Assembly (NCBI GenBank): GCA_000991575.1
Contig: LBRU01000013.1
Span: 1-40,835 of the forward strand
From: a candidate division TM6 bacterium GW2011_GWE2_36_25
Lineage (GTDB): Bacteria > Babelota > Babeliae > Babelales > UBA12409
Reading direction: 5' to 3'
DNA: 40,835 nucleotides
Shown one piece after another: positions 7,694 to 16,640 of the stretch. A program made the position numbers and the translations under genes. Below the pieces are notes generated by a model, which was not told where the DNA came from, did not search any database, and worked only from the letters and a program-made list of their open reading frames with translations. Each line of letters opens with the position of its first letter. Within the stretch, counting starts at the first letter, position 1.

Positions 7694-9532
7694 ATGAAAT
7701 TAATTCTCAAGAATATGCTAAGAGTTTGGCTGGCAGTAGTTTTAATGGTTCCAGCCGCTTTTGCATGCTGCAGTTCAAGCTGTTGCTCTTCTAATTCCTG
7801 TTGTTCTTCAAGTTGCGGTTCATCGTGTGGCACTTCATGCTGCAATTCATGTTCAGGCAACTGCTGCACAAGTTGCAGCGACTGCTGCGGTTGTTCAGAC
7901 TGCTCAACATGCAGCAGCTGTTGCTCAGATTGCAATTTCTGCAATTTTGGCAAAACATGGTTCTCACAACGTGACCAAGGTTCAAATGAATACGTAGTCA
8001 TGGCATTAACAGCCGACAAACGTCATCAATTTGATCGTGAAGAATTCTATGGCGATTTCGCAATTACACTTGGCTGGCAACAAAACTTCAGCCGCTATCG
8101 TTTATCTTCATACTTCCTGACCAAATGCGGTTCAGTAACGGTTGGTGCAAACGCTGCTAACGGCGCAGCCGCTGTTTCAGACATTCGTGCATCAGATCTC
8201 GGTCTTTCAACCACATTCACCGGTTGTGCATGGCTCTGTCCTAAATACCAAGATTTCATCGCAGACTTTGATCTCTACTTAGGATGGGATGAATTCATTC
8301 AAGGTTTCTGGACTGAATTACGTGTACCATTTGTTCACACCCGTTGGAATGCAGGCTTAGGCACCAAAGCAACAGCAGCAGGCGGCGACTACTACTCATT
8401 CACAGTAGACGGCGCATCAGAAGAACAATTTGCAGTTGCTGATACAGCTGGCCCAGTAGCAGTTGTTTACACCGGTAGCTGTGCTCTTTCAAGCGCATTA
8501 CTTGGTAACAGCTCATTCGGCGATGCACCAAGACTCGCAGCAGGTAAAATGGTTAACTGCCGCAGAACAGCTAATGGTCTTGGCGGCGTAAGACTTGAAA
8601 TTGGTTATGATTTCCTCCGTCGTGAACGTGGCTCAATGGGCTTAGCTCTCGACGTTCAATTCCCTGCAGCAAATAAACCTGCAAAGAATAACTGCTGCTG
8701 TGATCTCTACATTTTTGATCCAAAAGTAGGTTCACAACATTCATGGAAAATCGGCGGTATCCTTCGTGCACAATATATGCTCTGGGATCGTGAAGAAAGT
8801 GAACGCATTGACTTCTACTTTGACGGTCGTGTAGCAGGCGGATTCAGTGGTCAATCCACACGTCTGTTAGGTTTACAAGCCAATGGTTGCACACTCTTCA
8901 ACCAATACCTCTTACTCAAGAAATACTCAGTAAGTGGAACAACAGCAACATATGCCGGCTTAGAAAGAGCTGCTAATAAGTTGACTGCTCGCGTCAAAGC
9001 AAACTCTTCAGTTGAAGCACAAGTAACCTTAATGTTCCAATACAAGAACGGTGGCTTTGTTGGCGCACTCGGCTATAACTTCTATGGTCGCAACGAAGAA
9101 AAACTCTGTCTCTGCTGCCTCTGCAACAGTGATGACTACTACTATGTAATTAAAGGTGATCGTCCTGTAAGACTCGAAGTAGGTCAAACAGACGGTGGCT
9201 TCTATGGCCCAGCCGACTCAGATATTAACCAAACCGGCACGTTGTATGGTGAAGGTGAAGACTGGTCAGCAATTCCATCAGCAGCTGTAACCGAACATGC
9301 AATTACTTTCAGCAATTGCAGCACCAGTAGTTGCGGTAACGGTAGCATCAGCCTCTGCCCAGCAACACACCCACGTTACATCAGCAACACAATCTTTGGA
9401 GACCTTGGTTATAATTGGTCTGATGTAGACTGGAAGCCATATCTTGGTGTCCTCGCCAAAGTTGACTTTGGTTCAAGCAATACAGCCTTAAGACTCTGGG
9501 GTGTTTACCTCAAAGGTGGCATTTGCTTCTAA
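7694..9532 (+). CDS. Cysteine-rich predicted outer-membrane beta-barrel protein, paralogue 1
   Basis: I do not recognise a named family. The 612-residue protein has a Sec signal peptide (about residues 1-24, ending PAAFA). The mature start then carries about 23 Cys in 60 residues with Ser, Gly and Asp between them. The marker segment WFSQRDQGSNE follows, then about 500 residues of alternating polar and aromatic strands (for example FAITLGWQQNF). The protein ends GVYLKGGICF, with the terminal Phe and alternating pattern that outer-membrane barrels use for BAM recognition. Codons are visibly richer in C and G at third positions than those of its neighbours, and promoter, ribosome site and terminator are all strong. 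It is likely one of the most abundant proteins of the cell. The lipobox pattern is not met. A disulfide-linked porin-like surface protein is my inference. Confidence 0.8.
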   Translation: MKLILKNMLRVWLAVVLMVPAAFACCSSSCCSSNSCCSSSCGSSCGTSCCNSCSGNCCTSCSDCCGCSDCSTCSSCCSDCNFCNFGKTWFSQRDQGSNEYVVMALTADKRHQFDREEFYGDFAITLGWQQNFSRYRLSSYFLTKCGSVTVGANAANGAAAVSDIRASDLGLSTTFTGCAWLCPKYQDFIADFDLYLGWDEFIQGFWTELRVPFVHTRWNAGLGTKATAAGGDYYSFTVDGASEEQFAVADTAGPVAVVYTGSCALSSALLGNSSFGDAPRLAAGKMVNCRRTANGLGGVRLEIGYDFLRRERGSMGLALDVQFPAANKPAKNNCCCDLYIFDPKVGSQHSWKIGGILRAQYMLWDREESERIDFYFDGRVAGGFSGQSTRLLGLQANGCTLFNQYLLLKKYSVSGTTATYAGLERAANKLTARVKANSSVEAQVTLMFQYKNGGFVGALGYNFYGRNEEKLCLCCLCNSDDYYYVIKGDRPVRLEVGQTDGGFYGPADSDINQTGTLYGEGEDWSAIPSAAVTEHAITFSNCSTSSCGNGSISLCPATHPRYISNTIFGDLGYNWSDVDWKPYLGVLAKVDFGSSNTALRLWGVYLKGGICF

Positions 9533-9563
9533 TTTGACATTTGGCACGAGAAAACTAGTACCT

Positions 9564-9599
9564 AAGAACCCGGATTTATTCCGGGTTCTTCTTTTTTTA
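9564..9599 (+). terminator. Rho-independent terminator of barrel gene 1
   Basis: AAGAACCCGG and CCGGGTTCTT form a ten-pair stem around ATTTATT, followed by CTTTTTTT. It isolates gene 1 as its own transcript. Confidence 0.9.
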
Positions 9600-9614
9600 T
9601 TACCTATTAAAAAC

Positions 9615-9643
9615 TTGCATAAGTTATAGATTTTTCATAAAGT
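9615..9643 (+). promoter_or_regulatory. Promoter candidate of barrel gene 2
   Basis: TTGCAT, 17 bases, TAAAGT. The surrounding block of about 45 bases, including TTTTTCATAA and CTCTATAG, is repeated ahead of barrel gene 3 at 11631, which supports a conserved promoter or operator even though the -10 assignment is uncertain. Confidence 0.5.
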
Positions 9644-9682
9644 GAGCTCTATAGAATTGTACACATATAAAAGGAGCTCAGT

Positions 9683-11569
9683 ATGAAACCATCGTTTAAG
9701 AAAATTTTAACATTGTCACTAATTTTATTTTCTTACATACTACAAGCATCGTGTGGCTCAGGGGGCGGTTGTTGTGTCGGATGTAATAATAGTTGTTCAA
9801 CAACGTACTGTACCAATTCTTGCACAAATCAATGCTGCAATTTATGTTGTTCCTGTTGTTGCGATAATTGCTGCAACACATGTAATTCTTCATGCTGTTT
9901 AAACTGTTGTGATTGTTGTGGAAATGCTTCATGTACAAAATGTTGCAAAGATTGCAGTGACTATGCTTTTTGCTATTTCGGTAGAACTTGGTTTTCGCAA
10001 CGCGATCAAGGGACAAATCAATACATAACAATGGAACTCACCGCTGAAGACAGACACAAATTCAACCAAGAATCATTTAAAGGAGATTTCAATCTCACTC
10101 TTGGTTGGCAACAAAATTTCAGTGGCTATCTCCTTTCATCATATTTTTTAACTAAATGTGGTTCAATAACCGTTGGTGCCAATGCTGCAAATGGCTCTGC
10201 TGCCGTTTCAGACATTCGAGCATCAGACCTCGGGCTTTCAACAACATTCACCGGAAATGCATGGCTCTGTCCTAAATATCAAGACTTCCTTCTCAATTTT
10301 GATTTTTATTTCTCTTGGAGCAACGCTTGGTTGGAAGTGGAAATCCCATTTATTCACACCCGTTGGAATGCAGGACTGGGCTCTTCGGTCTCTTCTGCTG
10401 GTGGAGATTATTATGCATTTGATACACTCGAAAGTGATCAATGGGAATATGCAGTTGATGATTCTGGAACCTCAACCGCGGTTGTTTATACTGGTGATTA
10501 TGCACTCTCAAGTGCATTGCTTGGCAATTGTACTTTTGGTGATGCGCCAAAACTTTCTGCCGGAAAAATGATCAACTGTCGCCGAACTGCTAATGGCCTG
10601 AGTGGATTAAAACTCGAATTAGGTTGTGATTTTGTTCAAAGTGAAAGGGGTTCGGTAGGACTAGCGCTTTACACTCATTTCCCTGTTGCAAATCAACCTT
10701 CAAAATCAAATCGCTGTGATCTCTTTATCTTTGAACCTAAAATCGGTTCTCAACATGCATGGAAAGTTGGCGGTGCACTTCGCGGACAATACATGCTTTG
10801 GAAACCACAAAAAGGGAACGATGAACATATTGATATATTTTTAGATGGCCGTGTCGCAGCAGTATTTTCCGGTACAACAACACGACTTTTAGGATTACAA
10901 GCAAATAACACAACCCTCTTTAATCAATATCTTTTACTCAAAAAATATTCTGTTAGCGGATCCGTCGCAACATATGCGGGCCTTGAACGCGCAGCAAATA
11001 TGCTCAAAGCTGTTGTACAAGCAGATCCAGGAATAGAAGGACAATTCACTGTTATGTTCCAATATCAAAATGGAGGAATAGTTGGTGGATTTGGTTATAA
11101 TTTTTATGGTCGCGATGAAGAAAAACTAAAATTCAAGAAAAGATGTTGCTGGGATAACACATACTATTATGTAATCAAGGGAGATCTACCCGTAAGACAA
11201 AGTGATGGAACTGATGCTGGATTCTATTCTGCTGAAGACTCAAATATAAATCAAACGGGAGATATTCAGGGCGCAGGAGAAACATGGACAGCAATCACTG
11301 CATCGAATATTACACAAAATGCAATTAGATTTGATGATAGCTTAACGCCAAGTTGTTGTTGCAATAATAATTGTAATGGCGCGACAGTCTTATGCGTTGC
11401 AACACATCCCCGTTATTTAAGCCATACTATTTTTGGACACTTTGGTTATCATTGGTATGAAAAAAAACTAAAACCATTTGTTGGCCTGTTGGGCAAAGTA
11501 GACTTTGGAGAAAATAATACGGCCCTCAGATTATGGGGTGCTTACGTCAAAGGCGGTATTTCATTCTAA
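9683..11569 (+). CDS. Cysteine-rich predicted outer-membrane beta-barrel protein, paralogue 2
   Basis: A close paralogue of the gene at 7694 over its whole length (628 residues). It has a signal peptide ending near LQAS, then the densest Cys segment of the set (about 28 Cys in roughly 75 residues, often CC or CCC pairs), then WFSQRDQGTNQ, SDIRASDLGLSTTFTG, LLKKYSVSG and a C-terminal AYVKGGISF. The terminal Phe fits an outer-membrane barrel. Codon choice is more AT-rich than in gene 1, suggesting lower expression. An AAAAGGAG ribosome site precedes the ATG. It has its own promoter candidate and terminator. A lipoprotein is less likely because QAS-C is a poor lipobox. Confidence 0.8.
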   Translation: MKPSFKKILTLSLILFSYILQASCGSGGGCCVGCNNSCSTTYCTNSCTNQCCNLCCSCCCDNCCNTCNSSCCLNCCDCCGNASCTKCCKDCSDYAFCYFGRTWFSQRDQGTNQYITMELTAEDRHKFNQESFKGDFNLTLGWQQNFSGYLLSSYFLTKCGSITVGANAANGSAAVSDIRASDLGLSTTFTGNAWLCPKYQDFLLNFDFYFSWSNAWLEVEIPFIHTRWNAGLGSSVSSAGGDYYAFDTLESDQWEYAVDDSGTSTAVVYTGDYALSSALLGNCTFGDAPKLSAGKMINCRRTANGLSGLKLELGCDFVQSERGSVGLALYTHFPVANQPSKSNRCDLFIFEPKIGSQHAWKVGGALRGQYMLWKPQKGNDEHIDIFLDGRVAAVFSGTTTRLLGLQANNTTLFNQYLLLKKYSVSGSVATYAGLERAANMLKAVVQADPGIEGQFTVMFQYQNGGIVGGFGYNFYGRDEEKLKFKKRCCWDNTYYYVIKGDLPVRQSDGTDAGFYSAEDSNINQTGDIQGAGETWTAITASNITQNAIRFDDSLTPSCCCNNNCNGATVLCVATHPRYLSHTIFGHFGYHWYEKKLKPFVGLLGKVDFGENNTALRLWGAYVKGGISF

Positions 11570-11591
11570 TTGCTTTATAAAAACACGCTAC

Positions 11592-11623
11592 AAGAGCCCG
11601 AGGAAATCCCCGGGTTCTTCCTT
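11592..11623 (+). terminator. Rho-independent terminator of barrel gene 2
   Basis: AAGAGCCCG pairs with CGGGTTCTT (one G-T pair), followed by CCTTT. The stem sequence resembles that of the gene 1 terminator, as expected for a duplicated unit. Confidence 0.75.
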
Positions 11624-11630
11624 TAGATGC

Positions 11631-11659
11631 TTGCATAAATAATAAATTTTTCATAAGGT
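11631..11659 (+). promoter_or_regulatory. Promoter candidate of barrel gene 3
   Basis: TTGCAT, 17 bases, TAAGGT, in a block matching the one ahead of gene 2 (shared TTTTTCATAA and CTCTATAG). The leader to the ATG is longer here, about 115 bases. Confidence 0.5.
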
Positions 11660-11782
11660 AACTCTATAGTGTAAAAATTTTCTTCTGTTTACTAAATTCG
11701 AAAGGAGGCATTATTATAATTGCATCATTTTGAATAATATTTGAATTAGAAAAACGAATTTAATAAATAAAAAGGAGTGCTA

Positions 11783-13636
11783 ATGAAATCAAAGTTCTTC
11801 CTTATAGTTTTAATAGTCATCGGAACCAGCGCTGTACTCAATGCTGCACAAGCATTTGGACCATGCCTCACATACAACAGTTGCACTTCATGTTGTGGTA
11901 ATTGCAACACGAATGACTGTCCCTGTGGTTATCCAATAGCATGTTATAATGGCAACAGTCCTACGGGATCTTTCTGTTGCAGTTATAGTGATGGTTGCGG
12001 TTGTGCTTCCTGCGGCGATTGTGAATATTGCTGTCTCGAAGGGTGCTACTGCAATTACGGACACACATGGTTTTCACAACGAGATCAAGGAACAAATCAG
12101 TGTGAAGTAATATCATTCACATTCGATAAAAGACACAAATTTGGCGATGAATTTTATGGAGATTTCGCAATAACGCTCGGATACCAGCAAAACTTCAATC
12201 GGTATCGCCTCTCATCATACTTTTTTAATAAAAACGGCTTAATGCGCATTGGGGGAAATGCACCTGACGGCAGAACAGCAATGGTCGATGTACGCGCATC
12301 AGATCTGGGCCTTTCCAGTACATTTACCGGAACCGCTTGGTTGTGCCCTAAATATCATGATTTTATTCTCGACCTTGATCTTTTTATGGCCTGGGACAAT
12401 TTAGTAGAAGGACTTTGGACAGAACTTCGCGTTCCATTTATTAATTCAACATGGAATGCTGGATTAGGAACATCAAGTTGGTATGAAGGAGGAACAACTT
12501 ATACAACACCCGTCGCAGTTGGAAACATAAGCGCAAATCAAGTAGTTAATATTGTTAATGATGAATCAACAGTTACAAAAGTTATTTATCAGGGAAATTG
12601 TGGTCTTACTGGTGCACTTTTAGGAAATGTCGGATTTGGTGATGCACCACGTCTTAACGCAGGAAAACTTATCAATTGCTCTCGATCAACAAGTGGACTG
12701 GGCGGGATTAGACTTTCAATTGGATATGATTTCCTACGACGCGAAAGAGGATTCTTGGGAATTGGTTTAGATTTTGAATTCCCTGCCGCTAATAAGCCAC
12801 ATAAAAACAATTGCTGCTGCGACCTTTATTTATTTGAACCCAAAATAGGAAGCCAACATCAATATCTCATTGGAGGGATCTTCCTTGGCGAATATCAATT
12901 AAAACAGTGGGAAAATAATCACAAACTCACTTTTATCTTTGATGCACGCGGTTATGCTTCATTCAAAGGCTGTACAACAAGAATGTTGGGACTTATTGCA
13001 AATGGAAACACACTCTTTAATCATTATCTTCTGCTGAAAAAATATTCCGTTAGTGGATCAACGGCAACATATGCAGGACTCGAACGAGCAGCAAATCTTC
13101 TTAAAGCTCGCGTAAAAGCAAAAACAACATTTGAAGGTGATATAACACTGCTCTTGAATTACCAAAAAGACAATCTCCTATGTGGCATTGGATACAATTT
13201 CTACGGACGAGCAAAAGAAGAACTCTGCAGTTACAATCTTTGCAACTGTGATGACTACTATTATGTAATTAAAGGAGATGCTCCGGTAGCAAATGCAGCA
13301 TTAACACAAGACGGAGGATTCTTCAGTCCAAATGATAGTGATATTAACCAAACTGGCACGCTTGTTACCGGGTCGCAAGGAACCTGGAACCAATTAAATT
13401 CAACTATCATAACAAATAATGCAATACAATTTACAACCGCAAATGGCAACTTGCGCCTTTGTGTAGCTGAACATCCAACATATTTAAGTCATACATTTTT
13501 TGTCAACATTGGTTACAATTGGTCAGACACCGAAGGGAAACCTTATGTCGGCTTAATTGGAAAAGTTGATTTGGGTATAGATAATACAGCCTTGCGCCTT
13601 TGGGGTATATACCTAAAAGGTGGCTTCTGCTTCTAA
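11783..13636 (+). CDS. Cysteine-rich predicted outer-membrane beta-barrel protein, paralogue 3
   Basis: The 617-residue paralogue carries a signal peptide ending near NAAQA, then a Cys-rich segment less dense than in genes 1 and 2 and spaced by Asn, Gly, Tyr and Pro. The shared WFSQRDQGTNQ, VRASDLGLSSTFTG and KKYSVSG segments follow, and the end is YLKGGFCF. I start at ATG 11783, six bases after AAAGGAG; a GTG two codons upstream overlaps the ribosome site itself. It has its own perfect 18-pair terminator. Role inferred as for paralogue 1. Confidence 0.8.
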   Translation: MKSKFFLIVLIVIGTSAVLNAAQAFGPCLTYNSCTSCCGNCNTNDCPCGYPIACYNGNSPTGSFCCSYSDGCGCASCGDCEYCCLEGCYCNYGHTWFSQRDQGTNQCEVISFTFDKRHKFGDEFYGDFAITLGYQQNFNRYRLSSYFFNKNGLMRIGGNAPDGRTAMVDVRASDLGLSSTFTGTAWLCPKYHDFILDLDLFMAWDNLVEGLWTELRVPFINSTWNAGLGTSSWYEGGTTYTTPVAVGNISANQVVNIVNDESTVTKVIYQGNCGLTGALLGNVGFGDAPRLNAGKLINCSRSTSGLGGIRLSIGYDFLRRERGFLGIGLDFEFPAANKPHKNNCCCDLYLFEPKIGSQHQYLIGGIFLGEYQLKQWENNHKLTFIFDARGYASFKGCTTRMLGLIANGNTLFNHYLLLKKYSVSGSTATYAGLERAANLLKARVKAKTTFEGDITLLLNYQKDNLLCGIGYNFYGRAKEELCSYNLCNCDDYYYVIKGDAPVANAALTQDGGFFSPNDSDINQTGTLVTGSQGTWNQLNSTIITNNAIQFTTANGNLRLCVAEHPTYLSHTFFVNIGYNWSDTEGKPYVGLIGKVDLGIDNTALRLWGIYLKGGFCF

Positions 13637-13642
13637 ATGATT

Positions 13643-13690
13643 TTTAGTGATAAGAATCCGCCGTTTTATCGGATTCTTATCACTAAATTT
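13643..13690 (+). terminator. Long-stem terminator of barrel gene 3
   Basis: An uninterrupted 18-pair stem (13643-13660 with 13670-13687), core AAGAATCCG and CGGATTCTT, with a 9-base loop and a T-rich 3' side. The symmetry would let it act in both directions. Confidence 0.8.
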
Positions 13691-13695
13691 ATTTC

Positions 13696-13724
13696 TTGCA
13701 GCTTTAATTATTTTTAGGTAGGCT
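13696..13724 (+). promoter_or_regulatory. Weak promoter candidate of barrel gene 4
   Basis: TTGCAG, 17 bases, TAGGCT, positioned like the TTGCAT promoters of genes 2 and 3 just after the previous terminator. The -10 is poor, so this call rests mainly on position and the shared CTTGCA. Confidence 0.35.
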
Positions 13725-13775
13725 CATGATAAGTTTTTTGAAAAATCGTTCATATGAAGCAAAAAAAGGGGTAGC

Positions 13776-15368
13776 ATGAACAAAAAGCTTTCGCTCAGTC
13801 TTTTCAGTACCTGTATGTTACTAACCATTCAACAGACTAAAAGTGTCGAATATTGTTGCAATCGAGATTATGCTTACGCAAAAACGCATTTTTCGCAACG
13901 GCCCCAAGGAAACAATCAAGCCCTTGTTTTTATTGGCACCGTAGATAAAACACATTTAATTAACAATGAAGAAAACTATCTGAACTTTAATGTAACTCTC
14001 GGTTATAGGCAAAACTTCAATAATTATGATCTCGGTAAATACTTCTTCACCGAACGAGGCCCACTCAATGTAGGAGTCGCTAATACTGATATCGATGTTC
14101 AAAATTTGCAGCTCGGTTTAGCTCAAAATTTTAAGGGAACAGCCTGTCTTTTGCCTGAAATACATGAATTTTTTGCAGATATCGATATTTTTGTAGGACT
14201 CGATAAATGGTTTCAAGGTTTCTGGGGACGACTTAGATTGCCATTCGTTCACACTGAATGGAATCCTTTTTTAAATACATCAAACAATGAAGTTGGAACT
14301 TCGGTTTACCCAAGCGGATTTGCCTCTTATCCAAACAGCATTATTAACGTTGAATATCGCAGTTTAGAAGATGCTCTTTACGACGGTTGTAGAATTGGTG
14401 AAATTCCTGCAGCTGAAGCAGGACGAATCAATTGTAACAAAAAACGTTACGGTCTATCAGATGTTCATTTTGAAATTGGTTATGATTTTTTCCGACGCGA
14501 TCATGGAAACATCGGCATTGCTTTAATCGGTGCAATCCAAACCGGACAACCAACTGTTCATAATTGCAACCAATTTTTATTCAGTCCATCAATTGGCGCA
14601 CAACGTTCAAACCAACTTGGTGCAGCTTTGCGTTGCCAATATGAAATTTTCAACAACAGTACTGAAAATAAAAAAATAACCTTTTACAGTGACTTACGCA
14701 CCTCATACTTATTTCCTGGATGCAATCAACGTCTCTTAAGTCTCTGGGCAAATGGGACAACAGCTTTTAACTATTGGCTCATGCTCAATCGATATAATTC
14801 CCAAGGAACCTATCTTGGCATGGAACGAGCAGCCAATTTATTAAATAAAAAGGTAAAAGTTAGCGCAGTCATGTTCGAATGGACCCTTATGGGCCAAATG
14901 CAAAAAAATAACTGGGACATTTCAATCGGTTATAACTTATGGACGAGAAGTCAAGAATGTCTCTGCATGGTAGATAATGCTCTTGGAAATGGCGCAGACT
15001 ATTACGCAATAAAATATACCAATACCGATCCCACAACTAACCCACCAAGCACTACGGCATCATGGGGAACCTATTTCTTAAATAAAAATACCAGCGACAT
15101 CTCAACACAATCACAAAACAGCGAAGATCGTTTAACACCTACCGTTGATCATTTAAACAACTATGCTTTCCTCGCTGGTGATATTGATGTATGTGTAGCA
15201 CAACATCCATCAACATACTCAAATATGTTCTTCGGCTCAGTTGTTTATAACTTCAGCCAAACATGGCTCAAACCGTATCTCGCACTTGCAGGACAATTAG
15301 AATTTGGACGTGGCAATACCGCTCTCAGCATGTGGGGCGTTTATGTAAAAGGTGGCATTAGCTTCTAA
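13776..15368 (+). CDS. Predicted outer-membrane beta-barrel protein, paralogue 4 without the Cys-rich segment
   Basis: The 530-residue member of the same family has a signal peptide (about 1-23, ending TKS). It goes almost directly to the marker segment KTHFSQRPQGNNQ after only two Cys, so the Cys-rich insert is missing. The barrel body keeps the family landmarks (FNVTLGYRQNF, GLERAANLL as GMERAANLL, GYNLWTRSQE) and ends VYVKGGISF with terminal Phe. It is the most diverged copy. It could be the ancestral barrel form or a copy that lost the segment. Confidence 0.78.
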   Translation: MNKKLSLSLFSTCMLLTIQQTKSVEYCCNRDYAYAKTHFSQRPQGNNQALVFIGTVDKTHLINNEENYLNFNVTLGYRQNFNNYDLGKYFFTERGPLNVGVANTDIDVQNLQLGLAQNFKGTACLLPEIHEFFADIDIFVGLDKWFQGFWGRLRLPFVHTEWNPFLNTSNNEVGTSVYPSGFASYPNSIINVEYRSLEDALYDGCRIGEIPAAEAGRINCNKKRYGLSDVHFEIGYDFFRRDHGNIGIALIGAIQTGQPTVHNCNQFLFSPSIGAQRSNQLGAALRCQYEIFNNSTENKKITFYSDLRTSYLFPGCNQRLLSLWANGTTAFNYWLMLNRYNSQGTYLGMERAANLLNKKVKVSAVMFEWTLMGQMQKNNWDISIGYNLWTRSQECLCMVDNALGNGADYYAIKYTNTDPTTNPPSTTASWGTYFLNKNTSDISTQSQNSEDRLTPTVDHLNNYAFLAGDIDVCVAQHPSTYSNMFFGSVVYNFSQTWLKPYLALAGQLEFGRGNTALSMWGVYVKGGISF

Positions 15369-15382
15369 AGAAATCGTTAAGT

Positions 15383-15421
15383 AAAAAAAGAACCGCACTT
15401 TTTTAGCACGGTTCTTTTTTT
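15383..15421. terminator. Bidirectional terminator between barrel gene 4 and acpP
   Basis: AAAAAAAGAACCG and CGGTTCTTTTTTT form a 13-pair stem with T runs on both exit sides, so it can end the plus-strand barrel gene 4 and the minus-strand acpP transcript. Confidence 0.88.
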
Positions 15422-15459
15422 ATTTAAAAAAGTTATCATTTAATTGTCGTCTATAAGAT

Positions 15460-15699
15460 TTAAAAAGATTTCTTTTGATAAATTAATTTAATAATACATG
15501 GTACTGTTTTGATATCTTCTGCTTCTTGATCAGTAATCTCAATTAAAAAAGAATCTTCAAATTTTAAAACCAGCTCAAACATATCCAGTGAATCAGCACC
15601 AAGCTCTGCAAATGATTCTGTACCAACAATTTCGCCACTTTTTTTCTTTAATACTTGCGCAACAATCTCAATTACTTTTTGCTCCAATTTAGTATCCAT
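15460..15699 (-). CDS. acpP: Acyl carrier protein
   Basis: A 79-residue acidic helical carrier. The GADSLDMFELV motif gives the Ser (residue 37 from the ATG) that accepts phosphopantetheine, so it can be a working ACP. It overlaps the stop of the FabD-like gene: TGATG, with a GTG one codon further upstream also possible. No other intact fatty-acid synthesis gene is seen in the window, so it may serve lipid A, acyl transfer or a partial pathway. Composition and length fit AcpP. Confidence 0.92.
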   Translation of the reverse strand: MDTKLEQKVIEIVAQVLKKKSGEIVGTESFAELGADSLDMFELVLKFEDSFLIEITDQEAEDIKTVPCIIKLIYQKKSF

Positions 15700-16613
15700 C
15701 ACAACAATTCCTTTAAATCAGACTTATGTTTAATACAAATTTTTCTTTTATGCGGAAAACACTTTTTCACCACATTCAAGGTAACATCACCTGGTCCAAT
15801 TTGAATTATCTCATCAACCTTATTTAATTGTCTCACAATCTCAACAAGATCAATAGGATGATGCATGAATTGCGTAAGCCACAACTTATTAAAAGAAATT
15901 CCTTTGCGCAACATCGAACCAGATTGATCAATTACAGAGTATTTTGGTTTTTTACAATCGATTTTTTCTAAATAACAATTCAGCCCATCAATTAATTTAT
16001 TGAGAAACAACATATGTATACCATAAGTAAACCTTTCCGGCATAACATGTATATCAAAATTTTTTTGTAGAAACCCAACTAATATTAAAATTGCTGGCTT
16101 TCTGCCAGCAATAACAAAATCTTTTTCATCGCGAATAATTGCCACTTTTATCGATTCCTCAACAGCACAATCTCGCAGGCATTTTTCAAAAGTTATTTTA
16201 TCAACACCCTTAATTGATACCATCGCTACATCATTGCCCAAAACTAAACTTTCATAAAATTCCATATATTTTTTAAGAAGATATAAACCATCAGGAAAAT
16301 TAAGAATACCAGAATTATAATACGTGCTTATCTGTCCAACTCCCCATCCGGTAATCAATGACGGAACAATCTCATGTTCTCGCAAAATGGTAAATATTGA
16401 TGACTGAATAAGAAATAATGATAAGTATGCATTAAGGGGCTTGGCAAGTTCTTTTTCTGAAGAAGCAAAACAGAGTCTAATAAAATTAATACCAACACAA
16501 TTTGATGCTTCTTCAAATAACTCTTGGACAACACGATATTTATCGTAAAAATCTTTACCCATCCCCACATATTGTGAACCATAACCAGGAAAAAGGATTC
16601 CTCTGCTGAACAT
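15699..16613 (-). CDS. FabD-like malonyl-CoA:ACP transacylase homologue lacking the catalytic Ser
   Basis: The fold of FabD is visible in the N-terminal FPGYGSQYVGMGKDFYD (normally FPGQGSQ), the HMLFL segment with the second catalytic His near residue 202, and the C-terminal QIGPGDVTLNVVKK. The nucleophile elbow GHSLGE is replaced by GWGVGQ at residues 89-94, so the Ser is Gly, the preceding His is Trp, and the oxyanion-hole Gln after FPG is Tyr. Standard transacylase chemistry is therefore not expected. The reading frame is intact over 304 residues, which argues for a kept non-catalytic or altered role, perhaps ACP binding. Translationally coupled to acpP. Confidence 0.8.
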   Translation of the reverse strand: MFSRGILFPGYGSQYVGMGKDFYDKYRVVQELFEEASNCVGINFIRLCFASSEKELAKPLNAYLSLFLIQSSIFTILREHEIVPSLITGWGVGQISTYYNSGILNFPDGLYLLKKYMEFYESLVLGNDVAMVSIKGVDKITFEKCLRDCAVEESIKVAIIRDEKDFVIAGRKPAILILVGFLQKNFDIHVMPERFTYGIHMLFLNKLIDGLNCYLEKIDCKKPKYSVIDQSGSMLRKGISFNKLWLTQFMHHPIDLVEIVRQLNKVDEIIQIGPGDVTLNVVKKCFPHKRKICIKHKSDLKELL

Positions 16614-16640
16614 AAAAAACTCCAGCTGTACTCAGTTAAA

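Noticed and set aside
7678-8019. Minus-strand frame rich in Gln, Leu and His opposite the Cys-rich segment
   Set aside because: It is the reverse complement of repeated TGC and TGT codons; low-complexity shadow with no ribosome site.
9683-9770. Barrel paralogue 2 as a lipoprotein
   Set aside because: The residues before the first Cys (Gln-Ala-Ser) do not match a standard lipobox, and the paralogues clearly have ordinary signal peptides.
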